Shown here piece by piece: positions 47,701 through 58,300 of a stretch of 64,000 nucleotides of DNA. A model generated the notes under the pieces. It searched no databases and was not told the origin of the DNA. It saw only the letters and a program-made list of their open reading frames with translations. The translations under genes and the position numbers were made by a program. This DNA is from Larix kaempferi (taxonomy: Eukaryota; Streptophyta; Pinopsida; Pinales; Pinaceae), in contig BSBM01000260.1 of the NCBI GenBank assembly GCA_027924585.1, positions 16,802,001-16,866,000 on the forward strand. The letters are read 5' to 3'. Numbering within the stretch: position 1 is the first letter of the stretch; every line of letters begins with the position of its first letter.

Positions 47701-48447
47701 CTTGCCCTTTACTCACGTGTGTTGAGAAACACATTCTAGAGTTTACAATTTCCATGGGCGAATTTACATAGATTTCCATAAGTAGCACATGAGCTTTCAG
47801 TTTTAGCCAACAACATCTTAAGTGACTAGGGGGACTTCGTACCAGTGCCAAACATCGGAACAACCGACCAGAATGATTTAGGACTACAATCCAATCACCA
47901 AAGGCAAGTTTTGTCACCAACTCAGAGCCGAGACACAATGAACAGGGAAGCTCATCTAACACAGAGGCTATAGCGGGGGAAGGTCCTCCATGCCACTAAT
48001 CAAGTAGTAAATCAGGGTAATAAACAAACTGGGAGGTAATGGATGGGTGAAGATAGTGAATAATGAGACCAACACTAGCAACCAAGGATGGTGGTAATGA
48101 TCACCTCTATTCTCCCTAGGGAGGGTAAAACCAATGAGTATGGATAATGAACTTCTAAGTCTAAGTGGGGACAATATAACATATATAAAGATACAACCAG
48201 GTCCACATATCTATATGATTGCCAGATCATGATACTAAATGCTAAGACATGTAACAAGAAAGAATATAAAAGCAATATAACCATAACACAAGAATATACC
48301 TGCTGAGTCATATACCTGAATGCACATAATCTGAATGAACATTTGTCCAATGAACTCTGTTGCTGCAACTCTGGGCAATACTGACTGCTCTGTAAATGGC
48401 TAAATGGCTACATCAGTCCTCAAATCTGAGTGTCTTGAAACTCAGTC
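44703..48447 (-). repeat. Giant LTR, minus orientation, 5' end missing
   Basis: The left end TGTTATCACCAAACTTGTAG is the reverse complement of the 3' end of S1 (about 17150-17181). The sequence then follows S1 and S2 in reverse to the block complementary to CATGACTGAGTTTC, near 48447. About 190 bp, including the true 5' terminus, are missing, and the coding region of element C begins abruptly. Confidence 0.85.
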
Positions 48448-49123
48448 ATAAAATATTCTCTAAGGCCACAAAGCCACGTGGTACAGGATTATACCGGTTG
48501 CCTTCACTCTGATACTCTTTTCCTCCTTCTTGTTCATTTGCTTTGTAGTCCGAAAATTCATTTATATTGTTGATAAATTTCAAAATTTGCTTATCATCCT
48601 CAAAAATTTGCCAATGCTCAATGTTGTCGGGTACTGATGGTCTGAAATTTATCTCAAGTGGACAATCACCCTCTAACATTTCATCTAATGGTTGTAGGGT
48701 TGATGCTGATACTGCTAGTCTGTCTGCTGCACTATTCTGATCTCTAGGAATTGCTTCTATGTTTAGGGCATCAAAAATTTCCATAGTGTCCCAAATTGCA
48801 TTTCTATATTTTTTAAGTCTCTGACACTTACATGCAAAGTTGCCTTTGATTTGTTGGACTACTAAATCTGAATCACCCTTTATGCCTAGCAATTTTATAC
48901 CCATGTCCTTGGCTAGCTCGATGCCTAGTAGAAGTGCTTCATATTCCGCTACATTATTTGTGGCCTCAAACTCTAATCTGAATGCAAAGTTGAAGATCTT
49001 ACCCTTGGGTGAGGTTATGACTATCCCATCCCCCTTCCCTGCTCTCGAGTATGCACCATCAAAGTTCATCTTCCATAGTTCATCAACCTTTTCATCCTTA
49101 ATTTCTTCTTGAATGGGGGCCAA
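48446..49123 (-). CDS. Archaeal-type RNase H (aRNH) domain of element C
   Basis: A frame of 225 codons with an RNase H fold at residues about 17-145. Motifs are WKMNFDGAYS (Asp22), TNNVAEYEALLLGIELA (Glu60), IKGDSDLVVQQIKG (Asp84) and RDQNSAADRLAVSAS (Asp134). All four catalytic acids (D-E-D-D) are present with normal spacing. It would cleave RNA in RNA-DNA hybrids. Domains of this type are known as the second RNase H of plant Tat-type Ty3/gypsy elements. Here the domain follows the protease directly, in another frame; the junction holds T5 and C5 runs near 49130, so one indel separates them. The C-terminal 80 residues are acidic and unassigned, and the last residues lie at the border with the LTR. 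Confidence 0.85.
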   Translation of the reverse strand: MAPIQEEIKDEKVDELWKMNFDGAYSRAGKGDGIVITSPKGKIFNFAFRLEFEATNNVAEYEALLLGIELAKDMGIKLLGIKGDSDLVVQQIKGNFACKCQRLKKYRNAIWDTMEIFDALNIEAIPRDQNSAADRLAVSASTLQPLDEMLEGDCPLEINFRPSVPDNIEHWQIFEDDKQILKFINNINEFSDYKANEQEGGKEYQSEGNRYNPVPRGFVALENIL

Positions 49124-49977
49124 AAAGGTTGAGTTGATTTGATAGATACCAAGTTCATCAGTGTATACCCGTTCAATGGTCTTTGAGGGTTTTCCACATG
49201 GTACCTTTTCTCTTTCTCAATATGCAATTTTACAAGTGAATCTTCAGACGCTAGAACAGTTGCATAAGACCAATCTAGTTGAATTGAGCCACCCAAAGTG
49301 GCACCCCACTTTCTAGAAAGTAACATCCCCCATTTATCCGGTACATTAATAACAAGGATGTCCATGGTAACATGGATGTCCGAATATTTAGCTAATCTGA
49401 CAGGTTGGTTTTCAATCATTCCTTCAACTTTGACCGGTCCAGAATCCATGGCACATACATTTTGGTAAGGTCTAGCGGTTTTCAAGTTAAGTTGTTGCAT
49501 AACCTTTTTTGTCATTAGGTTGGAACCAAATACTGAATCTAACATACAATTATGTAGAAGAAGATCTCCTATCATCAATGATATATAAAAGGGTGGAAGA
49601 TCTTCTTTTCTTAGGTCCCCAGTATGTAGAATTACAGGAGGATCTTCATAAGCACTGTTATAACTTGTTGAAGGTTGCTCTATGTTGTCTAAGAAAGTCA
49701 CCTTCTTAGGGGTAGAAGGTCTCACAGGTGGGGGAGTTTCCAAAGGTTTTGAAGGACTTGAAAGTGTAGGATGACTTATATCATTTGGAGGATTTAAGAT
49801 TTTCAACAATTTTTCTCTTTGCCCAGGTATTTTACACAACTCTCAGATAGGAACAGGAACCTTTGAATTGGCTAACCAATTACCCTAGTCAAACCTTAAA
49901 TCAACAGTTTCTTTAACATCATTTATTTCTTTAGCAATAGGAATTGTTACCTTGGGTGCATTCTGTGTGGAAGGTCC
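49066..49977 (-). pseudogene. Element C protease region with disrupted active site
   Basis: The main open part (49839-49066, 257 codons) starts with KIPGQREKLLKILNPP. A retropepsin-like domain follows: GDLLLHNCMLDSVFGSNLM, ARPYQNVCAMDS, MDILVINVPDKWGMLLSRKW and LGGSIQLDWSYA. Where DSGAS is expected it reads DSVFG, so the catalytic motif is lost. Upstream to 49977 the frame holds a spacer with stops that joins Gag across the solo LTR. Downstream a frameshift separates it from aRNH. The family is the same as the 41981-43981 protein and the 56379-56696 fragment. Confidence 0.75.
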
Positions 49978-52900
49978 TGTTATCACATTATATGTCGGCA
50001 GCAGCTTCCATATTGCAGACTGTGCGGCCGAGGACCGCACAGTACTTTTTTTTCCAAATCAGGAGATCAGCCACCTCAGACGAGGCAGTTTTGTTCAAAT
50101 TGCCCCTAGGAGACATATCAGAGGGGATAGACAGTTGGACTTACCATCTACCACAAGGTTACCTTTCCTTGCCAGGCTTTGACACAAGCCCATTTGAGAC
50201 AGTTGCCTAGTCTTATTTTGATCGAGGTTATCACAGTACAATGCTGGTTTATTATGTGCCCGGATTCAGCAGAGATCCAGCTCAGATACAGGTTCAGTAG
50301 CAGCAGGTATATGGTGCAGCAGGTATTGCACATATCGATTATTACTCATGTTGTAGATTAGACTCTCTTATACTTGCTAGTACACTAACTTTGCATGAGA
50401 TGATATATTTGGTGATCTCCTTATGATATGATGTGTTTGGGCCTTTGGTGATGTCAGTCCACCCCTCCGGTTAGACTTATGTATATGCACGTTGAGTCAT
50501 GTCCTGTATACTTGGCTTAGACTTGATCACTTAGCGCCTCGATAGCTGATTTTAGCACCATCATCACTTTCTCCACCCATCCGACTCATCCATGACACTT
50601 CATGCCCAACTTGGATTCTGATTTGTGATCACGAGGACCCCCTTTCCCCACTGATCTCTGAGTTTGCCATGACTCCCTGTTTATTGTGCCTCGGCTCTTT
50701 AGTGTGTGAGATACACGATTAGACTTGGGATTTGCTCCTGTCAGTTGCCCCCGATGTTGCAATGCAGTTAGGATTGTGTAGCCTCACCGGGTGCTCCCCA
50801 CTTGTCATCGAAGCTTGTATTGCCCACCCCCATTACCTTTGCAGTATGAGCGCCATGTTTATATCTTTTGAGATATGTATGTAGCCCAAGAGGGCCATGA
50901 AGAAATGAAGAAATGAGGGACATGAAGACATGAAGAAATGAAATCCATGCAATGTGTTTATGAACACACATGGATTCTGGTCAGCTATACATGTCAGCAT
51001 TTGTAGTGGTTATTCCTCACCTAGTCCTGCGGGACAAGGAGGTGAGAAGGAGCAAGGGACAAGCTCAAGATTGCCCCCTAGAGCCTCAAGTTACGGTTTG
51101 TCGAACACCCAGTTTGGCGGCTCTAGAAAAGAACCTCACGGAGTCTTCGGATACGGATGTGAGTTGTGGAATACTTGTTAGATGACTAGTGGTGGTTTCC
51201 CTGCACTATACCCATTTGTGAGACACAGCCCTTCCCCGTGTTTTGTCATGGCATACTTACCTCAGTGGACCCTGCTTTCCCGAGATGTCTAATGGTCCCA
51301 TATTTTTTACCTTGTTGTCCACATCACCTAGAGTCAGCAAGGTGGTCAATTCTATGGAGGTGTATAGCATCCTAGTCTTTTGGAGGTGGTGGGCCCACTT
51401 CACCAGGGCCTTGTACTATTTCGAGATTTAATGAATTTTTTATCACCAAGTTATCATTTATTGCTTAGTAATGTACTAACTTGTTTAATTGAGCCTTGTC
51501 ACTTCATGCTTGCATACAGGTTTCAGCTAGCACTATAGTTGACCAGATTTGACTTGGTCAAATTGGGTTGACTAGGCCAAAATGGGCCCCAAAAAATGTT
51601 GCGATCGGAATTTCGATTTTGATCATTTATTATCTACAAGGGTTCCATATGAGCATGCAACTGACGGAATTGCAAAACATTGAACTAGTTGAGAGATTTT
51701 TAATTATTATTGGTCAACTTTGACCTGTTTTAATTAAAAATCATGGATTTGGGGCAAATATTGCCAAAGTGATGGATCGGGGTCGTTTGAGTGGTCATCC
51801 CTACTACTTTTGGGGTCCACGATCACATTGCAGCAGACGGTTCGGCAATCCGGGCAATAAAAGTGGGTCAAAAGCCCAATTTTCATCTTCAACCATATAA
51901 ACCAGCAAAAAATACATGGAAATCAGAATTTTGACTAAGGCAACTATAGGTAAATGGCAAAATCAATGGCTGGCAATGGTAAAGGTAATTCATAAGGTAA
52001 TTTTGGTATGTTTTGACATTGTATTTGATAGTTGTGGGGCCCTCATTTGCCCAGCTCACCATGGAGGTCGATTTTGGCCCATAGGGGCGTTTTTCTCCCT
52101 AGTGGGGAATTCGATTTGCTTGATGTTGATGGTGGGACCCTTCTTGTATGTGGTTGGGGGGATAAAACATCCCATAGGCACCCCCCAACTCCACCTTGTA
52201 TTGATGTATGGCCCACATGGGCCCCTCTCTATCCACTAGCGCTCTCTTGGGGCAATTCGCACCCCCCACTTGGGATGCATCTCCACCATTCGATTTTGTG
52301 GATGGAGAGATGATCTCAACCCTCCATTTTGGGGGGAAACCTAGCTTGAGAGGGAGCCATCTCTATAAGAGAATGGACTCACCTCCATTGTAGCTCTCTT
52401 GACATTTTTTTGGACTTGGAATAGAAGAGAAAACGTTGTTGCTCTACTTGGCTCTTGTGTGATAGCTTCTTGATGTTGTTGATTGCCATACTATCTTGAT
52501 GCACTAGTTGTAGTTGGTGTATGATTTCAACACTGTTTTACTCACCATTGTTAGCAGCAAGCTCAAAATCTTGGAGGGCGCCCCATTTGGCTTCCACTGG
52601 TGCTCCACTCTCCGGGTTGACCACAAAAGGGAGTGTTTTTGTTGTTTTCAGTCAAGCATTTCTCTCATTTTTATTTGTATTGTTGTAGATTTCATTTGTT
52701 TGCCAATACTTATTTGATCTATTGTCTATTGGTGTTTGCAGGCAGAGGGGACGAGTTGGTGAGGAGAGAGCAAAATCGTTTTCAGCTGGGATTGCTCCAA
52801 CTGCTTCAATTTGATCTTCGGGACGTATCAGCCTCTTCAAAATCAGAAATATCAGCCATTTCCAAGTAGGTGTAACTTCTTCTTCTCCCACATTTCAATT

Positions 52901-53862
52901 TCCAATTCTTGTTCAAGAGAGAAACTCATAAAAAAAAAACCCTAAAAATTGATAACTTAGGATTTCACCGTAGGGATCTGTTTTAATTAAGAACCCAGTA
53001 ATGATTTATGCTTAAACGCCCACATCTCAAATTTCATTGCAATCCGACTCCATATGCCTATAGAACCAAGCACTAGTCTAACACTGATTTCGCCCTACCT
53101 GGGCAAACTGTCAAATCTGGTTTTTTGGGTCGATTTTGGGGTTATGGGTACTCTTTAATCTGCTCCGTAACGTCATTTTACCCTAGATTACTAAGTATCA
53201 GCAGCTGGAAATGGTTATAAACGTCTTTTTTTGACTGCCCTAGGTCCATTTTTCCACTATTTAATCCATCCCCCTAGAGCTATTAATTTCATCTGCTTGC
53301 TGATCTGTTTTTTGTGTCTTAAATCAGCCATTTAATCAAGTTACAATCACTAGAAGATGTATTTCAATTGCTGGTCCATCTCTGCCATGTATTGATAAAT
53401 CATAATAAGCCTCATTCCCCATAGGCAGGGGCCCTAAACACTCTTCTAGTAATTTTCTGTTCGCTGATTTAATTTCCAGCCTTTTAATTCCTCACTTTAT
53501 TCATCATCTACATGTGTGATCAGATCTGAAGGTGTCTTATCTAGTACATCTCTCCATCCAGAGTCTCGATTCCACTAAGGCTGGAAGAAAACTCGCATTT
53601 AGTCATCCATTATGTCTCTTGCTTTGTTTACTTTTTTGGGTTTGGGTGTCTGATTGTTGAGTCTCAACCATCATTGGTTGAGTGCATCTCCCCCTTGACT
53701 AGGCCAAGTGCCTTCTCTAAAGTGACTGCAGCCTTGTCCGGTGTGACTTCTGTCCCTTGAACAGAAGACCTGGCTGCTGTTGGTTACACCTTCCTGGTTC
53801 CTCATCCTCTACCGTCCCTATTGGGATACCCCTCTATAGCAACTAGAGTTTGTGTGATAACA
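49978..53862 (+). mobile_element. Solo LTR S3 (subfamily 2, 3885 bp), TSD GGTCC
   Basis: Starts TGTTATCACATTATATGTC and ends GTGTGATAACA. It is flanked by GGTCC at 49973-49977 and 53863-53867 and splits element C gag. It aligns in reverse with S4 (58301-62270) along its length, including the 5' block CAGACTGTGCGGCCGAGGACC. It shares shorter blocks with S1 and S2. No gene is visible inside. Confidence 0.93.
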
Positions 53863-55303
53863 GGTCCATCCCTTGCTTTCCTTTGGTAAGTCACCCCCTT
53901 GAAATTTTGAATGTTGTTGATTTGTTCGTCCAAAGGCATCTCACCATAATACTGAGTCAAGTTATCAACCTTCTGATGATACTGATTGGCTTGTGTCCAA
54001 TTTTCCCTGGGAATGCTACGGATGTCACCTACATGGTTGATGTAATCAGGCTCGCTTGTCGATGTACTAGGACCACAACCTTCTGGATGACCATGCTCTT
54101 GAACATAGCAAGCATAGTGGCAACCAAATTCCTCATGGAAGTCTCTGCATGCCCTACAAAATGGCTTGTAATTCTCAACCATGTTAACAGCCTCTCGCTG
54201 ATGAGGAGGCCTCTGTTCATGGTTGGGATCCTTTCTTTGCCACGTTGGTTTTGCAAGAAAAGTTCTAGGAGCAGGTGGAGTCTATGATCTTTCCATGGTT
54301 ACCACCCTGTTCTGAATTTCCTTCATTTGTGCAAGGTGCTTTAGTTCAGCTTCTTCCATTTTCTTCTTCATTTCATTTCTCATTTCCAACATCTATTGTT
54401 CATAAGCATCCTTCATAGCAGATAAAGGATCTTTTTCTTTGTGTACTATTGGTTTTAAAGGAGTTGCAGCTCTTGAGAAACCAGGAATGTTGGATTTTCC
54501 GGAAGATTGCATGTTCTTATCAATTTTGCAGGCCATGTCTTGGGCTTGTAGAAGAGTAATGGGCTCTTTGTCTCTAAGCTCATACTGCATCTCCCCACTC
54601 AGGGCTTCAATGTAGTATATCAAAATAGTCTGTGCAGTTGGCCTATAATCGGTATGGATTGTATTAGATAAATTAGTGAATTTTTATTGAATTCCTCCAT
54701 GGTCTCCATTTCACTTCTCTTGATGTTTGTTAATGCGGTCAGTTGATGTCGAGGTTCCTTCTTCTCACCAAACTTGTTGGTGAAAGCAGTTTTGAAAGCA
54801 GCATACGTTGCAAAGGCATTGTTTGGTAGTCCGGTGAACCAATCACCAGCATCCCCTTCTAAGGATAAAGCAAATAGCTTCATATACACATCGTCATGCT
54901 TATGAGCAGGATCTCTGACAGAACCACAGATACACTTTGAGAAATTCTTGAGATGCTGCGCAGCAGAAATGGCATCAGTGCCATTGAAGGTAGGAAGTTT
55001 GTCAATAGCCTTGTCAGGAATATCGTGAGGTTGACCTGCTATCTGAGTAATGTCAAGGGGACTGAAAAATTCAGTCATTATATCGAAAATACAAGTGTTA
55101 TTGTTTTTTTCAAAATTATTTTCTAAAAACAAACTATGGATGTCCGAAATAGATTGAGATCCAAGATCTTCAAGGATCCTACGAGAAGCTAGCTTATTTA
55201 GTCTCCCCCTATAAACCTTTTCAGGTTCAGGGATGAAACTAAGTAAACCTTCAGAGTTTCTCCTAGATGAATACCTTGGTAAACTTAAAGACATTGGAGT
55301 CAC
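53863..55303 (-). pseudogene. Gag of element C
   Basis: The N-terminal frame (55303-54620, 227 codons) begins about 100 bp after the primer binding site. It has a Gag core: LPTFNGTDAISAAQHLKNF, DVYMKLFALSLEGDAGDWF and FKTAFTNKFGEKKEPRHQL. A one-base loss in an A run near 54685 shifts the frame. The continuation (54700 to 53868) reads YYIEALSGEMQYEL and MACKIDKNM, then a coiled-coil-like EMKKKMEEAELKHLAQMKE stretch and a Cys/His cluster FCRACRDFHEEFGCHYAC. That cluster is not a standard CCHC knuckle. Two further in-frame stops occur (about 54393 and 54283). It would assemble the particle. The solo LTR at 49978-53862 interrupts its C-terminal part. Confidence 0.8.
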
Positions 55304-55409
55304 CAGATGGATTTCAAATCTAATATCAGAGAGTTGATTAAACTAAAAAATCTATCAAAAAGGTAAAAAACTAGAAAAAACTAAGGTCGTCCTGGAACAA
55401 AAAGATTTG

Positions 55410-55427
55410 TCCCCGGCAACGACGCCA
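55410..55427 (-). promoter_or_regulatory. Primer binding site of element C (tRNA-Asp type)
   Basis: On the minus strand this reads TGGCGTCGTTGCCGGGGA, four bases past the LTR end, with one difference from the tRNA-Asp complement. Confidence 0.85.
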
Positions 55428-55431
55428 AAGA

Positions 55432-55757
55432 TGTTGTCCGCCGAGATGCACACCAGCAGCAGAAATCTTTCGAAAGTTGTCTCCTTAGTGCAAGTGGGAG
55501 AGGTGTGGCCTTGGGGGCAAGCAATGAGTCGGGTACTATCACATGAATCCCAGCTCCTCCGTTTAGGCAAACTCTTAACGAAGCCAAGGGGGGTTGTCCC
55601 TAACAAAGGGTTTTTCTATGGCTCTTGTGTTGTATATGTTTTTATGGTGATGGTGATGCGGATGGGTGTTTTTTAGGAGTTTTTTAGATGATCAAAGACT
55701 TACAATAATATAAGCAATCCATGTTGCAATTACAAAACACAAGACTTGAGATGAACA
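55432..55757 (-). repeat. 5' LTR of element C (about 326 bp)
   Basis: Starts TGTTGTCCGCCGAG beside the primer site and ends about GAGATGAACA. It aligns with the 348-bp solo LTR at 36660-37007, which fixes the length. The outer border is less certain than the inner one because the copies differ in the last 30 bases. Confidence 0.75.
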
Positions 55758-55804
55758 ATATATAATGATGACTTGGAAATTAAAAGCATCAACAGATAGA
55801 TAAT
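55758..55804. other. Unassigned flank of element C
   Basis: Continues, after removal of the TSD-bearing insertions, at 58203-58300 and 62271 onward. No gene visible. Confidence 0.5.
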
Positions 55805-58197
55805 TGTTGCCGCCTAATACACACCTGGGGGGGACGCGGCAGGAAACCTTCAAGCCGCTCGGTGTGTCCTTGGGGGCAAGTGAGAGTCAAGTGCTGTCAC
55901 CTGATTACTCGACTCCTCCGTCTAGGCTTACTCCTAGCGAAGCCAAGGGGGGTGGTCCCTATGAAAAATAATCTAAGGCTTTTAATCTACAACAAAGATA
56001 AAAGTCTATTCTAGGAGTTAGAAAAAAAATGATGAGATGATAAAATATAACAACAAAGCACTGCTTGTGAATTAAATCAAATAGCTAACCCAACATAAGA
56101 TAAATAAGCATTCACGACATTTATGATTGATACTTAAACACAGAAAAATAAAGACCAGTGCCGAGAATGTAAAAATGCTTGCAAATACTGTTGTGTGGGG
56201 TTGCTTGTGTAGTCTCAGTGAAAGTATTGCAGTGGCTCGGTTGGTAAATTTTATAGTTATTAGATGAGTAGTTAAGGAGTGGGTTGATTGTTGGTTTGGC
56301 CCAAAAGAAAACCTAAACTTCGAACTGAGTGCTCTAAGAATGAAAAGGCAAAAACATCCCGATATTCCCGAATTAGGGCTATAAGGTCATTTCTTTCCTT
56401 TTCACTTGTTCCCTATATAACCTAACATGAGCATCTTCATTAGCTGGGATCATGGCATAGGTCCAATCCATCTGTATGCAACCACCAAGGGAAGCAGCCC
56501 ATTTTCTAGATAGCAACATGCCCCAAATGTTAGGGACATCGATCACAACTACATCCATAGTCAAATTCACATCCGGATATGCAGCTAACTTAACAGGTAA
56601 GTTCATGATAATGCCTATGGTGTCAATTTCTCTAGAATCCATTGCACACACATTCTGATAAGGTCTTGTGACTTTCAGGTTCCTCTTCAAAAGCACTCAA
56701 ACCCCATGGGTTCATCTTTCTAGATCTCCCTTTTTTTTAAATCTATCTCGGTTACTGTCCTATTTAAATCTAAATCTTGCTTCAAAGTTCATTTGATTAA
56801 TAGATCCAAGCAAGTAGCAATCTAAAGAGTCTAATAGCTTCATTTTTATTCAGTTCTAGGTTGCTAGCTAAGTTAGAAATTTTTGCAATTTTTGTAGCAA
56901 CGTCAAAGACACTTTTTTAAGTGTTTCTTGGCATTTTTAAGACTAATTTAGTTCGCTGGTTTTTTTTGTCTTTTAGCAGGTCCGAGCTTTTTCAAGCTCA
57001 AAGTCTGAGATTCGGAGGTGTCCGTAGCCATCCGAGGAGCTAGTTTTACTTCCCTTACATCATTCTAACATTGTAAACTGACTTGTTCCCTAATGATAAA
57101 GGGCAAGCAGCATTTCTCTTAAGTTTCCAAGTTGTAATCAAAAAAATAAAAAGAGCACAGCAGGCAATTCCAGCGCCTGAACCCAATCCCCCCAGGGGGG
57201 ATTCGCACCCTTGTTTATTTTTTTTATTTTTTTTCGTTTTAGATTAGTTTTCTTTCAAGCAGTAGTAATTAGATAACTCACTCAAGCACACAACGTCCTC
57301 CGAGGACCTGTTTATCTTTTTTATATGCTTTTGTGTTTATTTCAAATTATTATCCTGTGCTTAAAATTTAATCCTAAAATTAACCCCCCTTGCTTTATGC
57401 TTGGGGTTTAGTGTAGATTAATCATCCACTCATACCTATTTAATAAAACGAACAACGCCCCAAACTCGGAGTATGCTCTTGACCACTGCAGCTTAGTCGG
57501 AACAGTTGGCTCAATCAGAAACGGGTGCAAGGTAATTAGTGTTAATAGGATAATCCATCAGAATCCAATCCTAAGAACTCGGGAGGTTGCATGGACTGAA
57601 TCCACAGAGTCAGCAGGTTCTTAAGCGGGTTCATCCTCGCCTGGTTGGACACTTGGTAAGGTTGCTAGAGCACTCAGTTCGAAGTTTAGGTTTTCTTTTG
57701 GGCCAAACCAACAATCAACCCACTCCTTAACTACTCATCTAATAACTATAAAATTTACCAACCGAGCCACTGCAATACTTTCACTGAGACTACACAAGCA
57801 ACCCCACACAACAGTATTTGCAAGCATTTTTACATTCTCGGCACTGGTCTTTATTTTTCTGTGTTTAAGTATCAATCATAAATGTCGTGAATGCTTATTT
57901 ATCTTATGTTGGGTTAGCTATTTGATTTAATTCACAAGCAGTGCTTTGTTGTTATATTTTATCATCTCATCATTTTTTTTCTAACTCCTAGAATAGACTT
58001 TTATCTTTGTTGTAGATTAAAAGCCTTAGATTATTTTTCATAGGGACCACCCCCCTTGGCTTCGCTAGGAGTAAGCCTAGACGGAGGAGTCGAGTAATCA
58101 GGTGACAGCACTTGACTCTCACTTGCCCCCAAGGACACACCGAGCGGCTTGAAGGTTTCCTGCCGCGTCCCCCCCAGGTGTGTATTAGGCGGCAACA
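55805..58197. mobile_element. Palindromic element B-type insertion with two U5 ends, TSD ATAAT
   Basis: The left terminus TGTTGCCGCC and right terminus GGCGGCAACA are both the 3' (U5) end of the element B LTR, in opposite orientation. The outer 532 bp (55805-56336 and 57666-58197) are reverse complements with no mismatch seen. The right LTR piece continues inward to about 56735, while the left stops at 56336, leaving a 0.4 kb protease fragment between. ATAAT flanks the whole (55800-55804 and 58198-58202), so it entered as one unit by integrase. A normal element would have one U3 and one U5 end. Confidence 0.9.
56379..56696 (-). pseudogene. Protease fragment inside the palindromic insertion
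   Basis: An open stretch of 105 codons with LKVTRPYQNVCAMDS, LTMDVVVIDVPNIWGMLLSR and LGGCIQMDWTYAMIPANED. It matches the C-terminal half of the protease domain of element C and of the 41981-43981 ORF. The DSG-bearing half is missing. The fragment shows what lay inside the parent of the palindromic copy; element B itself has no protease. Confidence 0.8.
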
Positions 58198-58300
58198 ATA
58201 ATGATTCAAGAAAATATAAGGGACAAATGGTCCAAATCAAGGTGATACATGTAAGTTTTGAACACCAGTGCCAAATGGAGTCAATAAGTGCTTGGGGATA

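Larger units (their letters stand above)
48446..55757 (-). mobile_element. Element C: gag, protease and aRNH retroelement lacking RT and integrase
   Basis: Order on the minus strand: 5' LTR (55757-55432, about 326 bp), primer binding site (55427-55410), Gag (55303-53863), a solo LTR insertion (53862-49978), the Gag-protease spacer and protease (49977-49066), and aRNH (49123-48446). The right end is then cut by another LTR. The protease runs into the aRNH domain with only about 60 residues between them, where Tat-type Ty3/gypsy elements carry RT and their own RNase H. The use of aRNH and a tRNA-Asp primer site point to the Tat lineage. The LTR is short, unlike those of elements A and B. Confidence 0.75.

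Noticed and set aside
55805-58197. Assembly hairpin artefact as explanation of the palindrome
   Set aside because: A missed-adapter artefact would give a full palindrome without a target duplication. Here the centre is asymmetric and ATAAT flanks both ends. Read support still needs checking.
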